A DNA stretch of 64,000 nucleotides. Origin: Mesorhizobium ciceri WSM4083. Its GTDB lineage: Bacteria; Pseudomonadota; Alphaproteobacteria; Rhizobiales; Rhizobiaceae. Location: contig NZ_JAFG01000003.1 of the NCBI RefSeq assembly GCF_000519305.1, positions 1,152,672 to 1,216,671 of the forward strand, given 5' to 3'. Position numbers and translations under genes: made by a program. Every line of letters starts with the position of its first letter. Positions within the stretch are counted from its first letter, which is position 1. This document shows positions 19,068-28,175 of this stretch, piece by piece. Below the pieces are notes generated by a model. It was not told the DNA's origin and ran no database searches. It worked only from the letters and a program-made list of their open reading frames with translations.

Positions 19068-20732
19068 CTATTGCACGGTTAGCTCGGCCCGCTCGCCGGC
19101 CTTGACCGTCACGTTGCCTTCTTTGGAACTGCTGTCGGATTTCTCCGAGACGACGGCATAGTCGCCCGCCGGGATCGCTGCCTGGTACTTCTGGTCGAAT
19201 GCATAGCCAAGCGACTTGCGGTTGCCGTTGATGTCCTTCTTGGCCTCGAAAATCTCGATCTTCGAGGCTCCGGGCGCGGTGATCGCCAGCACGCCGGCAT
19301 TCATTGCGACCTTCAGATTCTGAGATTCGCCCACCTTGACAGTGAACGGCTGCTCGACGACGGCGAGATCAACCGTCGCAATCAACACATAGTCTCCGGG
19401 CGGCAGATCGAACTTGCTGTCGGGCCCAAAGGCGTAGGTCACCTCGTCCCTGGTTCCGTCGATCTTCGTTTTCGCCTTCGTGACCTTGAAGCCGATGCCC
19501 GAACCGTCCGCCTTGTCGCCGCCGGCAGCATAATAAGCATTGGCAACGACATGGCCGACACCGGCAATCATGTCCTTTTCCACGGTCTTGCCGGCAGCCA
19601 GCGGAATCGTCTCGGTAGCCACGCCCTGCCCGATCGTGACAGTCACCTTCTCGTCGCCGGCCGGCAACACGGCTTTCGTGGTTCCATAGAAGGTGGCGGG
19701 CATGTCGGCACCAGGATAGTCGATGACGACAGCCGCGCCATCGACGACATCCGCCCCCTCGCTCGGTCGCGGATGGATGATGAGCGTGCCGGCATTCAAG
19801 TTGAAGAGAGGCTTGTAGACCTGGCCTGCCTCGATCTTGACCTTCTGCTCGGTCTTCGCCTGGCCGTCACTGGCCACGACGATATAGTCGCCCGGTTCCA
19901 GATTGGCCTTGTAGGCGCCGTATTCGGTGCTGACGTAGTCGCCGCGCGTACCGTCGGGTTTCGCCTTGTAGATTTCCCAGGCGTTGCCGTCGGTGACGGG
20001 ATCGCCGCCCTCGGCAAGCACTGCTATCGGCTGGAAATTGAAGTCCGGTTTGGCCAGCTCCGGTGCGGGCGCTGGCTCCGGTGCCGGAGCGGGTGCCGGT
20101 TCCGGCACCGGCGCCGCCACGGTCTCGGCAAGCGCCTCCTGCAGCGCCTTCTCGTCGGAGGCTTGGATGTATTTGCCGCCGGTGTTGTCGGCGAGGCAGG
20201 CGATCTGCTTGCCCTCGTCAGCAGTGAGGCCGAAGCCGACGACATCGGCGGTGAAGTCGACGCCGGATGCCTCGAGCTCCTTGCCAAGCGCGCAGGGGTC
20301 GCCGCCGCAAGTTTCGAGCCCGTCGGTGATGAGCACGACCGTCGCCTTGTCCTCGGTGTATTTCAGCGCCTCGGCCGCCTGTTTGACCGCCGCCGTCAGC
20401 GGCGTCTTGCCGAGGAATTTCAGGCTGTCGGCGGCGGCCGAAATGGCGCTGCCCGAACCTGCCTGCGGCGGCACGATCAGCTGGATGTCGTCGCAGCTGC
20501 CCTTTTCACGGTGGCCGTAGGCCATGAAGCCGATGTCGTCGTCGGTGGGGACCGATTGAAGCACGGTTCGAAGCGACTCTCGGGCGATTTCGAGCTTGGG
20601 CTTGCCGTCGATCTGCGCCCACATCGAGCCGGACGCATCGAGAATGATGATGACCTTGTTTGCGGCGAAGCCGAACGTCGTCATCGACAAAAGGAGGATC
20701 GCCGCAGCGACGCCCCGTGCAAGTCCCGCCAT
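19068..20732 (-). CDS. Secreted von Willebrand factor A-domain protein with repeated beta modules
   Basis: 554 aa, exported. A signal peptide spans about 1-23 (hydrophobic LLLSMTTFGFAA). The VWA domain runs from about 25 to 205 with the metal-binding MIDAS residues DASGS at 32-36 and later TDGLE. A Pro/Ala/Glu linker follows (about 208-228), then about 320 residues of tandem beta-rich modules with recurring GDYIVVAS / AGDYAVVS and NAGTLIIHP / NAGVLAITAPG phrases, resembling PEGA-type or carboxypeptidase-regulatory-like folds. Two Cys pairs in the VWA part (GSCDD, CGGDPC) may form disulfides. It is probably a periplasmic or surface adhesion or scaffold protein. It is a single gene with its own terminator. 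Confidence 0.88.
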   Translation of the reverse strand: MAGLARGVAAAILLLSMTTFGFAANKVIIILDASGSMWAQIDGKPKLEIARESLRTVLQSVPTDDDIGFMAYGHREKGSCDDIQLIVPPQAGSGSAISAAADSLKFLGKTPLTAAVKQAAEALKYTEDKATVVLITDGLETCGGDPCALGKELEASGVDFTADVVGFGLTADEGKQIACLADNTGGKYIQASDEKALQEALAETVAAPVPEPAPAPAPEPAPAPELAKPDFNFQPIAVLAEGGDPVTDGNAWEIYKAKPDGTRGDYVSTEYGAYKANLEPGDYIVVASDGQAKTEQKVKIEAGQVYKPLFNLNAGTLIIHPRPSEGADVVDGAAVVIDYPGADMPATFYGTTKAVLPAGDEKVTVTIGQGVATETIPLAAGKTVEKDMIAGVGHVVANAYYAAGGDKADGSGIGFKVTKAKTKIDGTRDEVTYAFGPDSKFDLPPGDYVLIATVDLAVVEQPFTVKVGESQNLKVAMNAGVLAITAPGASKIEIFEAKKDINGNRKSLGYAFDQKYQAAIPAGDYAVVSEKSDSSSKEGNVTVKAGERAELTVQ

Positions 20733-21113
20733 CGAAATCTCCTAAATCCGCCCCTGATCCGGGCGGCAAGCTATTTGACGCGGCGCCGGGACACAAGTCC
20801 GGGCGCCCGGTGCGTAGGGCTGCGGACCCAGCTTAACAAAAATACTGGCGACAGCCAGTTCGGCGGTGTCGGCAGCCTTTTTCGCCGGTAATAGGAATTT
20901 TTTCTTGACACCATGCCCTCAGCTAAGGTACATATTTGGCTATGGTGCTGATTTGCGCCGGTGGCCCGCCGCAATAGACGGGTTTTTTCGTTTGATGCAC
21001 CCGTCAGCCTACGCGCGGCGAAGGCTCCGAAAGAACCCATTAACCCGAATTCATGGCCCTGGCCCGATGCGCCGGGGCCGAATGCCGCACTTTTCAACGA
21101 AAACGAAACCCGC
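20733..21113. other. Intergenic region with a promoter-like site and a hairpin; no convincing gene
   Basis: 381 bases between two minus-strand genes. On the plus strand TTGACA (20905-20910) is followed 18 bases later by TACATA, a promoter-like pair. About 45 bases further a 7-bp inverted repeat (20977-20983 / 20999-21005) encloses a T-run. Downstream open frames on the plus strand continue into the antisense of the AraC gene and are not credible as proteins. A short transcript here is possible but unproven. The left part should hold the promoter of the VWA gene. Confidence 0.4.
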
Positions 21114-22076
21114 TCAGTAAGTCGTGCGGCGCTCTTCCGAGGGCGGCCTGCCGAATTGCAGCCGATAGCTCTGGGCGAAGTAGGAATGCGAGGTGAAGCC
21201 TGTCGCGATCGCCACGTCGAGGATCGGCATGTTGGTCTGGCGCAGCAGTTCGCGCGCCCGCTCCAGCCGCAGCCGCATATAGTAACGGCCGGGCGTGACG
21301 CTGAGATGGCGCAGGAACAGGCGCTCGACCTGGCGCACCGAAAGGCCGGCGGATTTGGCCAGCTGTACCGCCGACAGCGGCTCGTCGAGGTGGTCGGCCA
21401 TCAGTTCGACGATACGCCTGAGCTTCTCCGACTTGCCGGTCAGGTCGCGTTCCGGCCCGACGCGCTGGCGGTCGCCGGCCGAGCGGATGCGTTCGTGCTG
21501 GAACTGGTTGGCGACGCCATTGGCGAGGTTCGAGCCGAAATCGCCGCGCACGATCTCCAGCATCAGGTCGATCGAAGTGGTGCCGCCGGCACAGGTGTAG
21601 CGCTTGCGGTCGATCTCGAAGACGTTGCCGGTGCAGTTGATGTCGGGGAAGCGTTCGACGAAGCCGGCACGGTTTTCCCAATGGATCGTGCAGCGATAGC
21701 CTTCGAGCTGGCCGGCCTCGGCCAGCAGGTAGGAGCCGACCGACAGGGCACCCAGCGCATTGCCGCGCCGGCCCCAGCTACGCAAAGCCGCCAGCACCTT
21801 GCTCTTGCCGGGGAATTCCGTTGTCAGCCCGACCGAGACGAAAAGGATATCGACCGGCGGCAGGTCGGCCACGGCATAGTCGATCTTGAGCGGCAGGCCA
21901 TTGGAAGCCATCACCGGATCGCCATCGGCCGACACCGTGGTCCAGCCGTAGAAGTCGCGGCCGAGCAACCGGTTCGCCGACCGGAACGTATCGATCGCGG
22001 CGGCCAGCGAGAACATGGAGAACTTGTCTACCAGCAGGAAAGCGAACTGCCGGCCGCCTTGAACGGGGTCAGTCAT
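21114..22076 (-). CDS. GlxA-family transcriptional regulator (DJ-1/PfpI-like + AraC HTH)
   Basis: 320 aa from the ATG at 22076 (MTDPVQGGRQF). Residues about 10-180 form the DJ-1/PfpI-like sensor domain found in GlxA, CdhR and GbdR (FAFLLVDKFSMFSLAAAIDTFRSANRL); residues about 215-315 form the AraC-type double helix-turn-helix (LSAVQLAKSAGLSVRQVERLF and LDVAIATGFTSHSYFAQSYR). Proteins of this type activate genes for carnitine, choline, arginine or glycine betaine use. No such catabolic genes are adjacent, so the target is unknown. The frame continues upstream to 22370 antisense to folD, which I reject. Confidence 0.92.
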   Translation of the reverse strand: MTDPVQGGRQFAFLLVDKFSMFSLAAAIDTFRSANRLLGRDFYGWTTVSADGDPVMASNGLPLKIDYAVADLPPVDILFVSVGLTTEFPGKSKVLAALRSWGRRGNALGALSVGSYLLAEAGQLEGYRCTIHWENRAGFVERFPDINCTGNVFEIDRKRYTCAGGTTSIDLMLEIVRGDFGSNLANGVANQFQHERIRSAGDRQRVGPERDLTGKSEKLRRIVELMADHLDEPLSAVQLAKSAGLSVRQVERLFLRHLSVTPGRYYMRLRLERARELLRQTNMPILDVAIATGFTSHSYFAQSYRLQFGRPPSEERRTTY

Positions 22077-22132
22077 GACCGGCCGTTCCAAGGGAATAGT
22101 TGGGTTCGGCAAAGCTGCGGCTTTCTGGCGGG

Positions 22133-23032
22133 TCAGAAGGACGGCCGTTTCAATCCGGCCGCAAGGTAGGCAGAGGCTAACGTATTGGCCATCAGCATGG
22201 CAATGGTCATCGGCCCGACACCACCGGGCACCGGCGTGATGGCGCCGGCGGCCTCGGCCGCTTCGGCATAGGCGACATCGCCGACGAGGCGCGACTTGCC
22301 CTCGCCCTTTTCCGGCGCCGGAATGCGGTTGATGCCGACATCGATGACGGTCGCGCCGGGCTTCACCCAATCACCCCTGATCATCTCCGGCCGACCGACG
22401 GCCGCGACAAGAATGTCGGCGGTGCGGGCAAGTGCCGGCAAATCCCTGGTACGGCTGTGCGCGATGGTCACGGTGCAGTTGGCGGCAAGCAGGAGGTTGG
22501 CCATCGGCTTGCCGACGATGTTGGAGCGGCCGACGACGACGGCATTGAGCCCGGACAAATCCTTGCCGCGCACCCGCTCGATCAGGAGCATCGAACCGGC
22601 CGGCGTGCAAGGCACGAAGGCAGTCTCGAGTTCACCGGTGCCGAGCTTGCCTACATTGATGAAATGGAAGCCGTCGACATCCTTTTCCGGCGCGATGGTC
22701 TGGATGATCTTGCCGGCGTCGATATGGCCCGGCAGCGGAAGCTGCACCAGGATGCCGTTGATGGCCGGATCGGCGTTGAGGTCGCCGATGATCTTCAGCA
22801 ATGCCGGTTCCGAGGTTTCGGCCGGCAGCGTGTGCTGGACGGAATGAAAGCCGCATTCCTTGGCGGTGCGCGACTTGGACGCGACATAGACCTGGCTGGC
22901 CGGATCCTCGCCGACGATAACCACGGCAAGACCGGGCTTGGCCTTGCCTTTCGCGACAAGCTCGGCCGTCAGGGTCTTGACCGCCCCCACAACGTCCCCG
23001 GCAACGCTCTTGCCATCAATCACTTCGGCCAT
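22133..23032 (-). CDS. folD: Bifunctional methylene-THF dehydrogenase / methenyl-THF cyclohydrolase
   Basis: Interconverts 5,10-methylene-, methenyl- and 10-formyl-tetrahydrofolate in one-carbon metabolism. 299 aa, usual length. The active-site Tyr-Lys motif [13 protein letters not shown] is near residue 50, the nucleotide-binding [17 protein letters not shown] is near 166, and the C-terminal signature [20 protein letters not shown] is present. The ATG at 23032 is followed by [14 protein letters not shown]. It is the first gene of a likely two-gene minus-strand unit with the GlxA-type regulator (56 bases between). Confidence 0.97.
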   Translation of the reverse strand: MAEVIDGKSVAGDVVGAVKTLTAELVAKGKAKPGLAVVIVGEDPASQVYVASKSRTAKECGFHSVQHTLPAETSEPALLKIIGDLNADPAINGILVQLPLPGHIDAGKIIQTIAPEKDVDGFHFINVGKLGTGELETAFVPCTPAGSMLLIERVRGKDLSGLNAVVVGRSNIVGKPMANLLLAANCTVTIAHSRTRDLPALARTADILVAAVGRPEMIRGDWVKPGATVIDVGINRIPAPEKGEGKSRLVGDVAYAEAAEAAGAITPVPGGVGPMTIAMLMANTLASAYLAAGLKRPSF

Positions 23033-23212
23033 GGACTACCCTCAACACCAGAATGCCCAAGCGCGTCGCTTCCGAAAGCGACGCGCTTTTCGATCTTTCA
23101 CAGCGTGGCATTTTCACGAAAATTCCAACATGCAATCCCGCCAAAGCGCCGTCCCATGCCGTTTACGCGAAACCGGCATGTTTTTGTACGGCACCGCGCA
23201 GATTTTTGTGGC

Positions 23213-25762
23213 TCAGAAGTAGCGGCGGCGCGCGCGGCTCTCGGTCAGTTCGCGAACCGCTTCGCGGAATTCGCGCAGGCTGGCGCGGATTTCCTCGATC
23301 GGCGCTTGCTGCTCGGCATCCTCCACGGCCCGCGACGGCTCCGCCGATCGCTGATGAGGCTGAGGCGCCTGCTGCTGCGGGAGGGGCGGCTGTGGGTAGG
23401 ACTCGGAAGCAGGCTGAGCCGGATCGGACTGCTGCCCGGCATTGGTGGCCGGCATTGATTGCGGATAGGGATAGCCCGGCTGCTGCGCGTAGCCCAATGG
23501 CTGCGCGTAGGGATAGAGCTGCGGCCCGGAATATGGCCGCTGCGTCACCATGGGAGGCGGCAGTGGCGGCGGCGCCGCCTGCTGCGGATGGCCGCCGGGC
23601 TGGAAAGGCGGCGACGGGTATGCTGTCGCGGCCGCCTGCCGAGGCTCGAAGGCCGGCGCCGACTGGGGATAAGCAGAGTATGCCGGATCCTGCATTGGCC
23701 TCCCGTTTTCGGCAGAGGCCCATTCGACGTTATCGAACGGCTCCTCCCGGGATGGCCTGCGGGAGATGGACTTGTGCAGCCTCGACAGCAAGGCACCGAT
23801 CCGGCCGGGACCTTCGGCCGGCGAGACCTCGGCTTGCTGGACAGGCGGTGGCGCGGCCGGCGGTGGCGGCGCAGGCGGGGGTGCCGACGGTTGCGGCGCA
23901 GGTAGTTGTGGCGGCGCCGGCGGCGGCGCTGCCCGATATGCCTTGTCTTCGTAAGGCGTCCGGCGTTCGTCCGTACCATGGTCGCGGCGCGATCGCGAAT
24001 TGGCGGTGTCACGCAGGCTCTCGTAGGCGCCACGCATGGCTCCGAGGCCAATGCCGGAGGCGAAACCCAGCAACAGGCCGGCGAGCGCGACCACGACCCG
24101 CGACGGCCCGTTCGGCTCGAGTGGCGCGAAGGCCTTCGAGATCACATTGATGTTGGCTGTGTTGATGTCCTTCTGCTCGCCGGTCTCCTTGGCGCGCAGC
24201 AGATACTGTTCGTAGACGGAACGCTTGGCGGTGGCCTCGCGCTCCAGTTCGCGCATCGACACGAGGTCGCTGTTGACGTCGCCGCTGCGGACCTTCAGCT
24301 GCGCCAGGCGAGAGGCGAGATCCTGTTCGAGCTGGACGGCGCGCTTGAGGTCGACCTGCAGCGACGAGCCGATGCGACGCAGCTCCGAGGCGATGCGGTC
24401 GCGTGCGCCGGCAATCTGGGCATTGAGCGCCTGGAGTTCGGGGTGACGCGGGCCGAACCGGATAGCAGCGCGGTCAGCCTCCTGCTTGAGCGACGCATAT
24501 TGCGAACGCAGATCGCTCATCGTGTTGGAGTTGATCTCCTCCGGCAAGGTACCGGTGAGGACCGAGTTGACGTCGACCGAACGCGCCGAGGCCGCCCGGG
24601 CATTGAGTTCCAGGGTCCGGGCGCGCGCGACCGACAGCTGCTCGTTGAGTTTCAGCATTTCGTCGTCGCTGATGAGGTGGCCCTGCGCGTCGACGAGGTC
24701 ATGGGTGGCCCTGAAATCCTCGACCTTGCGCTCGGCCGCCTCGACCCCCTTGCGCAGCTCGTCAAGCCGGGCCGTCAGTTCGTCGGTGGCGCGGCCTGCG
24801 GTGTCCGACTGTATCTGGCCGAAAGTCTGCAGGAAGACATCCGTCATCGTGTTGGCGATGAGGGCGGATTTCTCGCCATTCTGCGTGGTGGCGCTGACGG
24901 TGATGACGAAGGTCTTGCCGCCGCGTTCGACCGAAAGGCTCTCGGCCAGATTGCCGACAGCAAGTGCACGGCGGCGGGTGTCGTCGACACCCGCCGGCCC
25001 GTCATTGCGCGACAGGACGGAGCGGATGAGCGACATGACGCTGAGGCCGCCGCCGCCTTGCCCATTGAATTCCGGATCGTTGACCAGATTGAGCTTGTCG
25101 ACGACCTTGTTGAGAACGGTGCCTGAGGTCAGCACCCGAACCTGGTTCTCGACGATGGCCAGCGTGGCATCGGAAGCGACGACCGACTGGGTGAGGTCGC
25201 GATCGGTTAGCTTCAGGTCGCGCGGGTCGACGATCAGTTCGGTGGTGGCCTCATATTTCTTCGGCGTCGACAGCGCTATGGTGACGCCGAGCGCAGCGCC
25301 CAGTAGTGTCGTCGTCACGATCAGCAGCTTCGACTTGCCGACACCACGCACGACCTGCATCGGATCGATCAGCGGCTTCCACTGCTGACTGTCCGTGCCG
25401 TCGTTTCGGGATAACGACGCGTCGCCTGCAGCGTAAGGTTCCGATGCACGATCGGCGCGACGGGCGCCAGCGGTTTCGTCGGCACCAATTTGTGTCCGTG
25501 GCGTGGTCTGCGCGCGGTGCGGCGATGAAGCCTGCTCACGATCCCCCTCGGCCGCGACCGGATCCGACAGTTTCGGGTTGCGCGCCTCGCGCTGCGAGCG
25601 GGCGAGGCGATGACGCGTGGCGGCATCCTCGCGCCATGACGGGTCTGCCCGGTCGCCGATCGAGACCAGGGACGCGTCGGGTTCGTCGCCACGCACAGCC
25701 TGGCCAAGCGCCAGCAATGAGCGCTCGCGCTTCCAGTCTTCGCGGTTTTCCCTGTCGACCAT
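23213..25762 (-). CDS. GumC/Wzc-like polysaccharide chain-length and export protein without kinase domain
   Basis: 849 aa inner-membrane protein of a surface-polysaccharide export system. The N-terminal 130 residues are cytoplasmic, charged and poorly conserved in look. The Wzz-type start is PMQVVRGVGKSKLLIVTTTLLGAALGVTIALS (TM1 about 144-165). The periplasmic part includes a long coiled-coil region (about 310-500) and the GNVR-like loop. TM2 is at about 551-575 (VVVALAGLLLGFASGIGLG). The C-terminal 270 residues are Pro/Gln/Ala-rich and disordered, with no Walker A, so the tyrosine-kinase (BY-kinase) domain of ExoP is absent. It is the first gene of the polysaccharide cluster and divergent from the flippase gene. 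Confidence 0.88.
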   Translation of the reverse strand: MVDRENREDWKRERSLLALGQAVRGDEPDASLVSIGDRADPSWREDAATRHRLARSQREARNPKLSDPVAAEGDREQASSPHRAQTTPRTQIGADETAGARRADRASEPYAAGDASLSRNDGTDSQQWKPLIDPMQVVRGVGKSKLLIVTTTLLGAALGVTIALSTPKKYEATTELIVDPRDLKLTDRDLTQSVVASDATLAIVENQVRVLTSGTVLNKVVDKLNLVNDPEFNGQGGGGLSVMSLIRSVLSRNDGPAGVDDTRRRALAVGNLAESLSVERGGKTFVITVSATTQNGEKSALIANTMTDVFLQTFGQIQSDTAGRATDELTARLDELRKGVEAAERKVEDFRATHDLVDAQGHLISDDEMLKLNEQLSVARARTLELNARAASARSVDVNSVLTGTLPEEINSNTMSDLRSQYASLKQEADRAAIRFGPRHPELQALNAQIAGARDRIASELRRIGSSLQVDLKRAVQLEQDLASRLAQLKVRSGDVNSDLVSMRELEREATAKRSVYEQYLLRAKETGEQKDINTANINVISKAFAPLEPNGPSRVVVALAGLLLGFASGIGLGAMRGAYESLRDTANSRSRRDHGTDERRTPYEDKAYRAAPPPAPPQLPAPQPSAPPPAPPPPAAPPPVQQAEVSPAEGPGRIGALLSRLHKSISRRPSREEPFDNVEWASAENGRPMQDPAYSAYPQSAPAFEPRQAAATAYPSPPFQPGGHPQQAAPPPLPPPMVTQRPYSGPQLYPYAQPLGYAQQPGYPYPQSMPATNAGQQSDPAQPASESYPQPPLPQQQAPQPHQRSAEPSRAVEDAEQQAPIEEIRASLREFREAVRELTESRARRRYF

Positions 25763-25960
25763 CGTCTGGAACTTTACCCTTGGCGACCTGCAAACGGCGA
25801 TTGGCCATTCGTTAAGCCACGCTAAACAGGCATGGAAAACAAAAGGTTAATTTTCCCGCGCCGAAGCGTCGGTTTCTCGCTTCGGTTGCATCTATTTTCG
25901 ACACAGGCTCAGGCTCCAGAACGGCACGTTAAGTTTTCCGGCCTAGGCTCTCCTTGAGAC

Positions 25961-27256
25961 ATGACGCAGGCCAGTGACATACCGCAAAGGCGGCCCCTCG
26001 CCCGGATCGGCAGCTTTTTGGCCGAACGACGGGGGCTGCTTCGCGACTATTTTTCGGCGATCAGCGGCGCCGGCGGGCGACTGGTGTTTTCGCTGGCCTA
26101 TTTCATCGCGCTGGCCAACACGCTGTCCATTTCCGAGTTCGGCATGTTCGCCACCGCATCGGCGGCCGGTGTCATGCTGTCGCGCATCCTCGCCTTCGGG
26201 TTCATCTCGGCGCTCTACCGCACCGCCACCATCCGTCCCAATCTGATCGGCACCTTTTCCGCCGGCTTCCTGCTGCTCGGCGTGCTGTCGTTGCCGCTGC
26301 TGGCCGCGGCCTCGTTCGGCGTCTATCTGCTTTTCTTCGCCGACACCGTGCCGCTGTCGGTGTTTGCGGCAATCGTCTTTGCCGAAGCGCTGTTGTGGCG
26401 GCCGGTGGAAGTGGCGCTGATCGTCAACAACGGCCTGGGCAAATTCGGCCGCGCCGCGCTGCTGGCCATCCTGGCGACCGCGTTGCGGGCGCTCGGCGCA
26501 GTGCTGTTCATGTTCTCAGCACAACACAGCGTCTGGATATGGTCCTGGTTCTATATCGGCGCCAATGCCGCCTCGCTGCTGATTGCCTTCGGCTTCTTCT
26601 ACCCGCGCCAGAGGCTGCGGCTGCGCGTCCCGCTGTATCTTCGGCGATTGGCCGATTCCATCTATGTGGCCGGCGCCGAAGTGCTGTTCTACCTGCAGAT
26701 GGAGTTCGACAAGCTGCTGGTGCTGGCGATCGGCGGCCCGCATCTGGCTGGCATCTACGCCATCATCATGCGCCTGGTAGACCTGACGGCGATTCCGATC
26801 CGCACCTTCTCGATGATGCTGGTGCAGCGCATGATGCGCACGCCGGAACTGTTGTCACGGCTGGCGGTCAAGAGCGGCATCGAAGGCGGTGTGTTCGCGG
26901 TCTCCACGGCAGCGCTGCTGACGCTCGGCATCGTGCTGCATTTCTTCCCCAATGCGCTCGGCAAGAATGTCGCCGAGGCTGCCCCGCTGGTGGTGCTTGC
27001 GATCTGCGTGCCGGGACTGCGCAATCTGGTCGAATACCAGGCCGAGCTTTTGTTCGCACGCGGCCAGACGCTGGTGCGGGCGCTCAATCTCGGCCTGCTC
27101 GCCGCGCTGAAGGCGCTGTTGCTGACCTATGTGCTGACGACCATCCTCGACACGCCTAACCTGGTGCTGTCGCTCAATGTCGTGTTCCTGCTTCTGTATC
27201 TCGCCTCGACGCTGCTCACCTATTCGGCGATGCGCAAGCCGGCGAAGGCTATCTAG
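25961..27256 (+). CDS. Polysaccharide flippase (Wzx-like, MOP superfamily)
   Basis: 431 aa with about twelve hydrophobic segments and no extra domain. Begins with a basic cytoplasmic stretch (PQRRPLARIGSFLAERRG), then FSAISGAGGRLVFSLAYFIALANTLSISEFG, the start typical of polysaccharide-biosynthesis flippases. It moves a lipid-linked repeat unit across the inner membrane. It is divergent from the GumC-like gene (198 bases). Its 3' end overlaps by 8 bases the 3' end of the convergent gene at 27249. Confidence 0.88.
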   Translation: MTQASDIPQRRPLARIGSFLAERRGLLRDYFSAISGAGGRLVFSLAYFIALANTLSISEFGMFATASAAGVMLSRILAFGFISALYRTATIRPNLIGTFSAGFLLLGVLSLPLLAAASFGVYLLFFADTVPLSVFAAIVFAEALLWRPVEVALIVNNGLGKFGRAALLAILATALRALGAVLFMFSAQHSVWIWSWFYIGANAASLLIAFGFFYPRQRLRLRVPLYLRRLADSIYVAGAEVLFYLQMEFDKLLVLAIGGPHLAGIYAIIMRLVDLTAIPIRTFSMMLVQRMMRTPELLSRLAVKSGIEGGVFAVSTAALLTLGIVLHFFPNALGKNVAEAAPLVVLAICVPGLRNLVEYQAELLFARGQTLVRALNLGLLAALKALLLTYVLTTILDTPNLVLSLNVVFLLLYLASTLLTYSAMRKPAKAI

Positions 27257-28175
27257 TTAAGCCAATCAGGCGACGGATGCGGCCGATATCAGTGCCGATG
27301 AAGGATTGCATGCCGATCGCCACCTGCTCCGGCGCCATGGCGGCAACGAAGCGGCGGAACTCGTCATCCGAAAGCGCTTCGCCGGTCCAGTGGACGCGGC
27401 AGAACTCTTCGGAACCGTGGAAGTGGCCGGCACCGTCCAGCAGATCGTCGACATAGCGGCCGTAGATCATGCATTCGGAGAACTTGCGCGCCGAGCCGAC
27501 GACCTCGACCCAGTCGCGGCCATGGACCTTCTCGATCTCGCCGCACATGGCCAGCACGGTGTCGCGCCGCCACGCGATCAGCGTCGAGATATAGTCATGG
27601 ATCGACGTCCGGGACGGGTCGATGCCGAGTGCCGAGCCCGCATTGCGCGACCAGATGCGATGCTCCTCATGACCTTCGTCCGCCAGCACGCCGTCGCGGC
27701 GGAACAGCCGCACCTTGCCGTCGCGCCAGAAGGCGCCGCAGTCGAAAGGTTTCAGGAAGGCAACATCGGAATCGCAGAAGATGAGCACGTCTTCCCCGGC
27801 ATGCGCCGAGATGGCGATGCGACGCAATTGCTGCACATGCCAGCCGCGCAGGGGCTGGGTCTTCAGGCTGAGCCAGACGCGCCGGCGAAACAGGCTGAGC
27901 GGATCGTCGAAGGCGTGCAGCCAGCGCGGCAGCAATTCACGCTCGTCGACGACCGTGCGGCGGCCGGTTTCCAATTGGCGAAACAGCCTGACGTCGCGAT
28001 GCTCGACCAGGATGTAATGGTGCGCCGCGCCGGCAACGTGGCGATCAAGTGTCTCGCACAGCAGGCGGCAGCGCTCGAAGTCGGGCGCGTAGCTTGCCGT
28101 CACGATTGCCGCCGTCGGCGTCTGCCGCAGCGGGCTTGGCTCGACAGCGGCACCTGGAACGAACCTGCTGTTCAC
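27249..28175 (-). CDS. DUF6492-like putative glycosyltransferase
   Basis: 308 aa from a GTG at 28175, chosen because GAGGGA lies 8 bases upstream and the start overlaps the stop of the preceding gene (GTGA). The chain has TAAIVTASYAPDFERCRLLCETLDRH near the N-terminus and the acidic motif DVLIFCDSDVAFLKPF (DSD, a DxD-like metal/sugar-nucleotide site), with a Trp/His-rich C-terminal part. This looks like the DUF6492 group of GT-A-like proteins. Donor and acceptor are unknown. It is the last of three overlapping minus-strand glycosyltransferase genes, so it belongs to the polysaccharide cluster. The frame extends upstream to 28328 but only antisense-like sequence is there. Confidence 0.78.
   Translation of the reverse strand: MNSRFVPGAAVEPSPLRQTPTAAIVTASYAPDFERCRLLCETLDRHVAGAAHHYILVEHRDVRLFRQLETGRRTVVDERELLPRWLHAFDDPLSLFRRRVWLSLKTQPLRGWHVQQLRRIAISAHAGEDVLIFCDSDVAFLKPFDCGAFWRDGKVRLFRRDGVLADEGHEEHRIWSRNAGSALGIDPSRTSIHDYISTLIAWRRDTVLAMCGEIEKVHGRDWVEVVGSARKFSECMIYGRYVDDLLDGAGHFHGSEEFCRVHWTGEALSDDEFRRFVAAMAPEQVAIGMQSFIGTDIGRIRRLIGLTR

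Noticed and set aside
20961..22169. 402-codon plus-strand frame
   Set aside because: Most of it is antisense to the GlxA-type regulator; only the first 50 codons lie outside and they have no ribosome site or family match.
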